Shown here: positions 30,242 through 34,887 of the stretch, piece after piece
Numbering within the stretch: position 1 is the first letter of the stretch
Layout of the letters: each line of letters starts with the position of its first letter
Origin: Chthonomonas sp. UBA6659
GTDB taxonomy: Bacteria; Armatimonadota; Fimbriimonadia; Fimbriimonadales; Fimbriimonadaceae
Direction of reading: 5' to 3'
Length of the DNA: 34,887 nucleotides
Assembly: GCA_002455425.1 (NCBI GenBank)
Contig: DKKT01000021.1
Span: 1 to 34,887 of the forward strand
Program-made: the position numbers and the translations under genes
The notes under the pieces: model-generated
The model's database searches: none
Seen by the model: the letters and a program-made list of their open reading frames with translations, nothing else
What the model was told of the DNA's origin: nothing

Positions 30242-31450
30242 CTAGACGATCTTGCGAAACTGGTGCTTCCCCACCTTCAGGACCTTGCCGACGACGTCGC
30301 CCGGAGCCAGCGACGCATAAGGGTCTCCGACCTTCTCCCCATCAAACGCCACTGCCCCGGCTTGGATCAGCCGTCGCGCATCGCCCAGGCTCTTGGCCAG
30401 ACCGAGCGCATGGACGAGTCTCGCTACGACCACCGCTCCATCCTCACGAGCGCCGTCGGGAATCATCGCCTCCTCGGCCTCGACCGGCTGCTTCCGCTGC
30501 GAGAAGGTCTCGACGAAGTACCGGTCGGCCTCTTCGCCGGCTTCCGGGGAATGGTAAAGAGCCACGATCTCGCGGGCCAAGCGACGTTTCGCGTCGCGAG
30601 GGTTCATGGTCCCCGAAACACATTCCGCGACGATTGTCTGGACCTCGTCCATCGGGACGTCGGTACAGAGTTCGAACCAATTGCCGATCAATTCGTCCGG
30701 GATCGACATCGTCTTGCCGTACATGTCGTTCGGAGTGTCCACCACCGAGACGTAGTTGCCGAGCGATTGGGACATCTTCTCCTTACCGTCGGTGCCGATG
30801 AGAAGGGGTGAGAGGATCACGACCTGAGGCTCGAGCCCGTAGTGGCTCATCAAGCTCCGTCCGACGAGGTTATTGAACTTCTGGTCGTTGCCGCCGAGCT
30901 CGACGTCGGCCTTGATCTCGACGGAGTCATAACCCTGGCACAGGGGATACAGGATCTCGTGCATCGCGATTGGGCGCTCTTCGCGAAGACGCTTCTCGAA
31001 GTCGTCCCGCTCGAGAATCCGGGCGACCGTGTACTTCGAGGCGAGGCGAATGACGTCCTCGAACGTCATCGCCCCGAGCCAGTCGCGGTTGAAGAAGATC
31101 TCAGTCCGGGCTGGATCAAGGATCTTGTAGACCTGCTCGCTGACGGCCCTGACGTTCTCTTGGACCTGTTCACGGGTGAGTTGCGGCCGCGTCTTGCTCT
31201 TCCCGCTCGGATCGCCGATCTGGGCCGTGAAATCGCCGATGATCAGGCACGCTGTATGCCCAAGCCGCTGGAAGTCGCGCAGCTTTCGAAGGACGACCGC
31301 CCAGCCCAGGGTCACGTGGGCCACGGTCGGGTCGACGCCGAGCTTGACTCTCAGCGGCTTTCCGCTCTCGAGTTTGCGGGCTAAGTCCTCTTCACTGATG
31401 ATCTCGAGAGTGCCTCGACGCAGCAGCGACAACGGGTCCGTCACGTTCAT
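30242..31450 (-). CDS. tyrS: Tyrosyl-tRNA synthetase
   Basis: A 402-residue class I synthetase that charges tRNA-Tyr. The HIGH-equivalent is AHVTLGW (44-50), after VKLGVDPTV. Tyrosine-pocket segments include IIGDFTAQIGDPSGKS (70-84) and VELGGNDQKFN (183-193). The KMSKS loop reads KMSQS (225-229) followed by LGNYVSV. An S4-like RNA-binding domain makes up the C-terminus (LVHALGLAKSLGDARRLIQA, GAVAFDGEKV). I choose ATG 31450 (MNVTDPLSLL) from family length; an ATG 15 codons earlier is possible. The open frame reaching 32482 on this strand is only antisense to the PEP-CTERM gene. No T-box leader is visible. Confidence 0.94.
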   Translation of the reverse strand: MNVTDPLSLLRRGTLEIISEEDLARKLESGKPLRVKLGVDPTVAHVTLGWAVVLRKLRDFQRLGHTACLIIGDFTAQIGDPSGKSKTRPQLTREQVQENVRAVSEQVYKILDPARTEIFFNRDWLGAMTFEDVIRLASKYTVARILERDDFEKRLREERPIAMHEILYPLCQGYDSVEIKADVELGGNDQKFNNLVGRSLMSHYGLEPQVVILSPLLIGTDGKEKMSQSLGNYVSVVDTPNDMYGKTMSIPDELIGNWFELCTDVPMDEVQTIVAECVSGTMNPRDAKRRLAREIVALYHSPEAGEEADRYFVETFSQRKQPVEAEEAMIPDGAREDGAVVVARLVHALGLAKSLGDARRLIQAGAVAFDGEKVGDPYASLAPGDVVGKVLKVGKHQFRKIV

Positions 31451-31508
31451 GGAGACCGCTAGAGTACCTGGCGTACAATTCATGAAGACTTTCACCGGCG
31501 CGTCACAA

Positions 31509-31536
31509 TTGGGTTGCGCTAGCGCAAACCTATAGT
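31509..31536 (+). promoter_or_regulatory. Promoter with embedded palindromic operator for the PEP-CTERM operon
   Basis: TATAGT at 31531-31536 is the -10 box, with a weak TTGGGT at 31509-31514 16 bp upstream. Between them lies a perfect 14-bp palindrome, ttgcgctagcgcaa (31514-31527). A repressor bound there would block RNA polymerase. Transcription would begin near 31543, leaving a 40-nt leader with GGAGG 6 nt before the ATG. Confidence 0.6.
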
Positions 31537-31582
31537 AACTGGCTCCGGCGTGAGGAGCTCGGTTTTTGCGTGGAGGATCTGG

Positions 31583-32605
31583 ATGAAACGAGGGTTGTTT
31601 GTCATGGCTCTGGTCGGAGGATTCACCTCCTGCTGGGGTTTCGAGTCTGGAATGAGCGAGCTTTACCGCTACAAGGGCAAAGCTGACTTTCGCGTCGGAG
31701 GCGTCTCGGCCCGCCAGTTCGGGAGCCCGACTCCGCAGGACGACATCTTCAATGTCTATCTCCAGGACGCTCCGGTCGGGGCGACGGTCGTCAAGGCCTA
31801 CGCCACGTGGAGCTACATGACCAACTTCCTTGGAGATGCCGGAGAGCGAACCATCAAAATCAACGGCAACACGATCGGCCCGGCAGGCACCTCCCTCTCC
31901 TATGGGGATATCGACCTCAATTGGCAGACCGCCTACGCCGTCACCTACACGGCTGACATTACGGCCATCGTGCAAGCGGGCGGGTTTGGTGCCCTTTACG
32001 AAATCGAGAGCGCGGTCGATGATCCCGTCTCGGGCGGCCTCGCAGAGGGCTTCTCCATCATCGGCGTCTACAGCCACCCGGATGAGCCGGACCGAGACGT
32101 GAGCCTCTACAAGGGCTACACCGGGACTCGAACCGGCGATGCCTCGGGAACCATGACCTTCGACCCCTACGACAACTCGACCCGCCAGGGGGTGCACTTC
32201 TTCCTGAACGCCCTCGATGGGCAGAAGGATGACGGGCCGAACGCCCCGATGACCGACGAATTCTATATCAACTACCAGAACGCCAGCGTCGAAGTCGGGG
32301 GCGAGGTCGGAAACGCCTGGCAGGGGAAGAAGCGGTACAACTTCATCGCGGGCGACCCGAACCACCTTTACGATCACGCCGACATCGACGTCGCCGCCTT
32401 CATGAGTTTCGGCGACACCAGCCTCTTCTGGGACACCGACGGCTTCAATGACTTCGGCAACTACACCGATGCGATCGGCCACAGCTTCGGCGCGATCGCC
32501 GTTCCCGTGCCCGAGCCGGGCACGCTGATCGGGGTTGGACTCGGTGCACTCGGCATTTTCGCTCGACGTCGCCGCGTCGCGGCCCAGAAGGAGAAAGGAC
32601 GATGA
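31583..32605 (+). CDS. PEP-CTERM sorting-domain protein
   Basis: A 340-residue exported protein. It starts with a signal peptide (MKRGLFVMALVGGFTSCWGF) and ends with a PEP-CTERM signal: VPVPEPGTLIGVGLGALGIF followed by ARRRR, that is the PEP motif, a membrane helix and a basic cluster. Exosortase enzymes process this tail. The middle is strand-rich (VVKAYATWSYMTN, RTIKINGNTIGPAG, YTADITAIVQAGGFGALYEI, EGFSIIGVYSHPDEPDRDVS), rather like DUF3344-type beta-sandwich modules; that similarity is from memory only. Acidic D-x-D stretches near the end (DHADIDVAAF) might bind calcium. ATG 31583 follows GGAGG. The stop overlaps the next gene (ATGA). No exosortase gene is in the window. Confidence 0.88.
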   Translation: MKRGLFVMALVGGFTSCWGFESGMSELYRYKGKADFRVGGVSARQFGSPTPQDDIFNVYLQDAPVGATVVKAYATWSYMTNFLGDAGERTIKINGNTIGPAGTSLSYGDIDLNWQTAYAVTYTADITAIVQAGGFGALYEIESAVDDPVSGGLAEGFSIIGVYSHPDEPDRDVSLYKGYTGTRTGDASGTMTFDPYDNSTRQGVHFFLNALDGQKDDGPNAPMTDEFYINYQNASVEVGGEVGNAWQGKKRYNFIAGDPNHLYDHADIDVAAFMSFGDTSLFWDTDGFNDFGNYTDAIGHSFGAIAVPVPEPGTLIGVGLGALGIFARRRRVAAQKEKGR

Positions 32606-34887
32606 AGCGCCTCACCCTTTTCCTCGTCGCCGGCGCGAGCTTCATGCTTGCCGCCCCCGCCCACGCCCAGTTCGAGATCGCCTTCCGGGCGGTCCAGCGC
32701 GTCACCGACGAGATCGCGCCGTTCGATCTGAACTCGGTCTCAGGGATCCAACGCGAACTACGCAAGCGCGCAGCCCGAGGCAAGACACCCGGATTCCTCG
32801 AGGCCTACCTGGAGTTCTTCAAGGCACGGGCCTATCCGAACGAGTCTTTCGATTGGAACCAGTACAATCTCGCCGCCCGCCAACGCGATGCCCTCCCGAC
32901 CGCCCAGTTTGTCAAGCGAAAGGCACCGGGCACCCTCGGTACACCGAGTGGCGACTGGGCCTTCGTGGGTCCGACGAACACCAATCCAGCCTATCAAACC
33001 TTCTTTGGCGACCGAGCGATCATGGGCCGCGTCACGAGCCTCGCTTTTCCGCCCAATCCCAACCGGACGGCGGCTCGTTCACGCGTTCTCTACGCCTCGA
33101 CCCCAGGGGGCGGCGTGTGGCGGACCAACGACGCCGGCGCGACATGGTCGAATCTCACCGATCTCAACGCGTTCTGGCAGAGTCTGCAGGTCGGGGCCGT
33201 CGCGGTCACGAATCAGACCCCCAGCAACCCGTCGACCAACACCGACATCATCATTGCCGGAACCGGGGACCCTCGCGGCATCTACCGGATGTACTCCTTC
33301 GGGGTCATGCGAAGCACCGACGGCGGCGCGACGTGGGAAGCACCCAAGCGACTGACCGCAGACCCGCAGCTCCCGATCACGAGTATCGTCGTCGATCCCG
33401 ATCAGCCGAACCGGATTACACTGACGACCGGCGGAGCCGCAACCGCGACGGGGGACGGCGACAATCGCTATCCGCCGCCCTCCCGCCAAGACTACGCCGG
33501 GCAGATCTTCCAGTCCACCGACTGGGGGCAGTCCTGGACCGCCGTCGAGCGCACCGGCGCGTACTGGAGCCGAGTCTCGATCGGCGCCAAGGAGCGAACG
33601 GGCACGCGGCTCTATTGGGCCTGCGGATGGGACGGCGCGGGCACGGCCTACGTAAAGTTCTCCACGAATCGTGGCCAAACCTGGCAAAACGCGCTGTCCG
33701 TCCCGGCCCTCGCCGTCGGCAACGCGAACTTCGCGTCCCTCGACATCTCGGCGTCGAAGAACGCTCCGAAGACCGTGTACCTGATGTCGGGTCAGGATCG
33801 GGCCATCTATATCAGTGAAAACGGCAGTTCGACTTGGAGTCCGATCACCAACAACTTCCCGAGTCAGTACTTCACTGCGGCCAACGACAACTGGGGCCAG
33901 TCCTCCTACGACTACTACCTTGAGGCCGTGCCAATGCCTGGAGGCTACAAGGATCTGCTCGTCGTGGGACAGATCACCCTCGCGGCCGCGATTCGCGATG
34001 ACGGGACCGGCGTCTGGAACTGGGTCGACATCGGTCGCACCGGCACCGGCGGAGCGCGGATCCACAACGATCAACATTGCATCGCGTGGGACACGCGCGA
34101 TCCTCAGAACATGTTCGTGGGCCATGATGGTGGCGTCCATCAGCTGACGTTCGATCGTCGGGCCGCGTTCGGGCTCGGGGCATTCGCCTTCACGAACCGC
34201 TCGGCCAACCTGCGGATCACCCAGTATTACGAGGGAGCGTGGCACCCGACCGCCGCCAACACGATGATCGGCGGCACCCAGGACAACATGAGTTCTCGCT
34301 CCGCCGGCGGCGCGGCCACCATCAACAATTGGGAAGGCACAGGAGGAGGCGACGGCTCGGGAAGCGCGATCAGCTTCTCCAACCCGAACATCCAGGTGAC
34401 GCTTGCCAATATCGTCGGCGCGTTCTACACCAACGATGGTTGGGCGACCCTCGGGGGTAGCTCCAATCTGGTCTCGAACCCGAATCGCTCGTTCTTCCCG
34501 CCCACGACGTTCGACGTCCTCGGCAACTTCTTCTGGTGCGACAACCAGGTGAACAAATACACGACCAACGGCACCAACATGAACGTGGTCGGGGGATGGG
34601 CCAATCTCGCCGTGCCGGGCGGCCAATACGTGACCGCCCTCGCGATCCCGCTCGCCGATCCAGACCGCATCTACGTCGGTACCAGCGGCGGTTGGATCTA
34701 CATGGCCCGTGATGGCACCGATCTGCCCCCGACTTGGGAGCGAATCGACGACGGGCTCGGCGGCGACATCTCGCCGTTCCGCTACGTCACCGACATCGCC
34801 GTCAACCCGTTCAACCCAGACCAGATCGTGGTCAGCTACTCGGGCATCGGCACGGTCGGCGCGCCCGTAACCGATCACGTCTACCGC
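32602..34887 (+). CDS. Large secreted Asp-box (BNR/sortilin-like) beta-propeller protein, 3' end cut by window
   Basis: The open frame runs 762 codons to the last base of the window without a stop. The signal peptide is MKRLTLFLVAGASFMLAAPAHAQ. After a 100-residue helical prodomain-like region and DWAFVGPTN, Asp-box motifs (S-x-D-x-G-x-T-W) recur at about 175-182 (TNDAGATW), 238-245 (STDGGATW), 305-312 (STDWGQSW), 354-361 (STNRGQTW) and 405-412 (SENGSSTW), with weaker later copies. This is the pattern of VPS10/sortilin and BNR-type propellers, used in glycoside hydrolases and in many secreted proteins of unknown role; no catalytic residues can be assigned. AAAGGA precedes the ATG, which overlaps the PEP-CTERM gene, so the two exported proteins are co-produced. 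The missing C-terminus may hold a sorting tail. Confidence 0.88.
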   Translation, partial: MKRLTLFLVAGASFMLAAPAHAQFEIAFRAVQRVTDEIAPFDLNSVSGIQRELRKRAARGKTPGFLEAYLEFFKARAYPNESFDWNQYNLAARQRDALPTAQFVKRKAPGTLGTPSGDWAFVGPTNTNPAYQTFFGDRAIMGRVTSLAFPPNPNRTAARSRVLYASTPGGGVWRTNDAGATWSNLTDLNAFWQSLQVGAVAVTNQTPSNPSTNTDIIIAGTGDPRGIYRMYSFGVMRSTDGGATWEAPKRLTADPQLPITSIVVDPDQPNRITLTTGGAATATGDGDNRYPPPSRQDYAGQIFQSTDWGQSWTAVERTGAYWSRVSIGAKERTGTRLYWACGWDGAGTAYVKFSTNRGQTWQNALSVPALAVGNANFASLDISASKNAPKTVYLMSGQDRAIYISENGSSTWSPITNNFPSQYFTAANDNWGQSSYDYYLEAVPMPGGYKDLLVVGQITLAAAIRDDGTGVWNWVDIGRTGTGGARIHNDQHCIAWDTRDPQNMFVGHDGGVHQLTFDRRAAFGLGAFAFTNRSANLRITQYYEGAWHPTAANTMIGGTQDNMSSRSAGGAATINNWEGTGGGDGSGSAISFSNPNIQVTLANIVGAFYTNDGWATLGGSSNLVSNPNRSFFPPTTFDVLGNFFWCDNQVNKYTTNGTNMNVVGGWANLAVPGGQYVTALAIPLADPDRIYVGTSGGWIYMARDGTDLPPTWERIDDGLGGDISPFRYVTDIAVNPFNPDQIVVSYSGIGTVGAPVTDHVYR

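Noticed and set aside
31451..32482. Minus-strand extension of the tyrS frame to 746 residues
   Set aside because: Antisense to the PEP-CTERM gene; tyrosyl-tRNA synthetase homology begins at 31450.
33079..34878. Minus-strand frame of 599 residues
   Set aside because: Antisense shadow of the Asp-box protein in GC-rich DNA, rich in R, G, V and D and without domains.

Overview
This is a GC-rich, gene-dense bacterial chromosome segment. It has about 31 protein genes on both strands, many 4-bp start/stop overlaps, and no rRNA, tRNA, insertion sequence, prophage or CRISPR array that I can see. Lipoprotein and signal-peptide genes, a Spy/CpxP-like LTxxQ protein and a PEP-CTERM protein point to a diderm with an exosortase-type export system. 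Gene content and style are most reminiscent to me of Armatimonadota (Fimbriimonas-like), but that placement is an inference from memory, not a computed result.

Layout: 1-306 is non-coding and holds three related hairpins. 307-4021 has a small membrane protein, then glnE and a LON-substrate-binding-domain gene on the minus strand. 4115-5851 is a soluble GAF-PAS histidine kinase without a visible response regulator. 5855-10119 is a glycan block: one GT2 gene facing three translationally coupled GT4 genes. 10151-11304 is an unrecognised coupled pair, one protein with an internal duplication and one secreted protein. 11301-14929 has a GyrI-like protein, a 62-aa protein, uridine kinase, an M29 aminopeptidase and a DUF2807-type lipoprotein. 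14976-20298 (minus) is an ffh-rpsP-khpA-IMPase-ALDH16 operon. 20377-21033 is a Spy-like protein. 21115-26924 (plus) runs yebC, rhomboid, DUF374 acyltransferase, O-acetylhomoserine sulfhydrylase, polysaccharide deacetylase, GT4. 26845-27357 is a small secreted protein. 27504-30181 is rel-dtd, facing tyrS. 31583 to the end is a PEP-CTERM protein coupled to a large secreted Asp-box (BNR) protein that runs off the window.

Together these are mostly housekeeping functions (nitrogen regulation, stringent response, protein targeting, translation quality control, pyrimidine salvage, methionine synthesis) interleaved with two cell-surface glycan blocks and an export block. The best leads beyond routine annotation are: a repeated arrangement in which a -10-like hexamer ends 5-7 nt before the start codon (predicted leaderless mRNAs); the triple hairpin repeat at the left edge; the duplicated-domain protein at 10151; a 14-bp palindrome inside the PEP-CTERM promoter; two mutually exclusive hairpins in the rel leader; and a bacterial ALDH16-type two-domain aldehyde dehydrogenase. 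I see no clear defence or other named novel multi-gene system.
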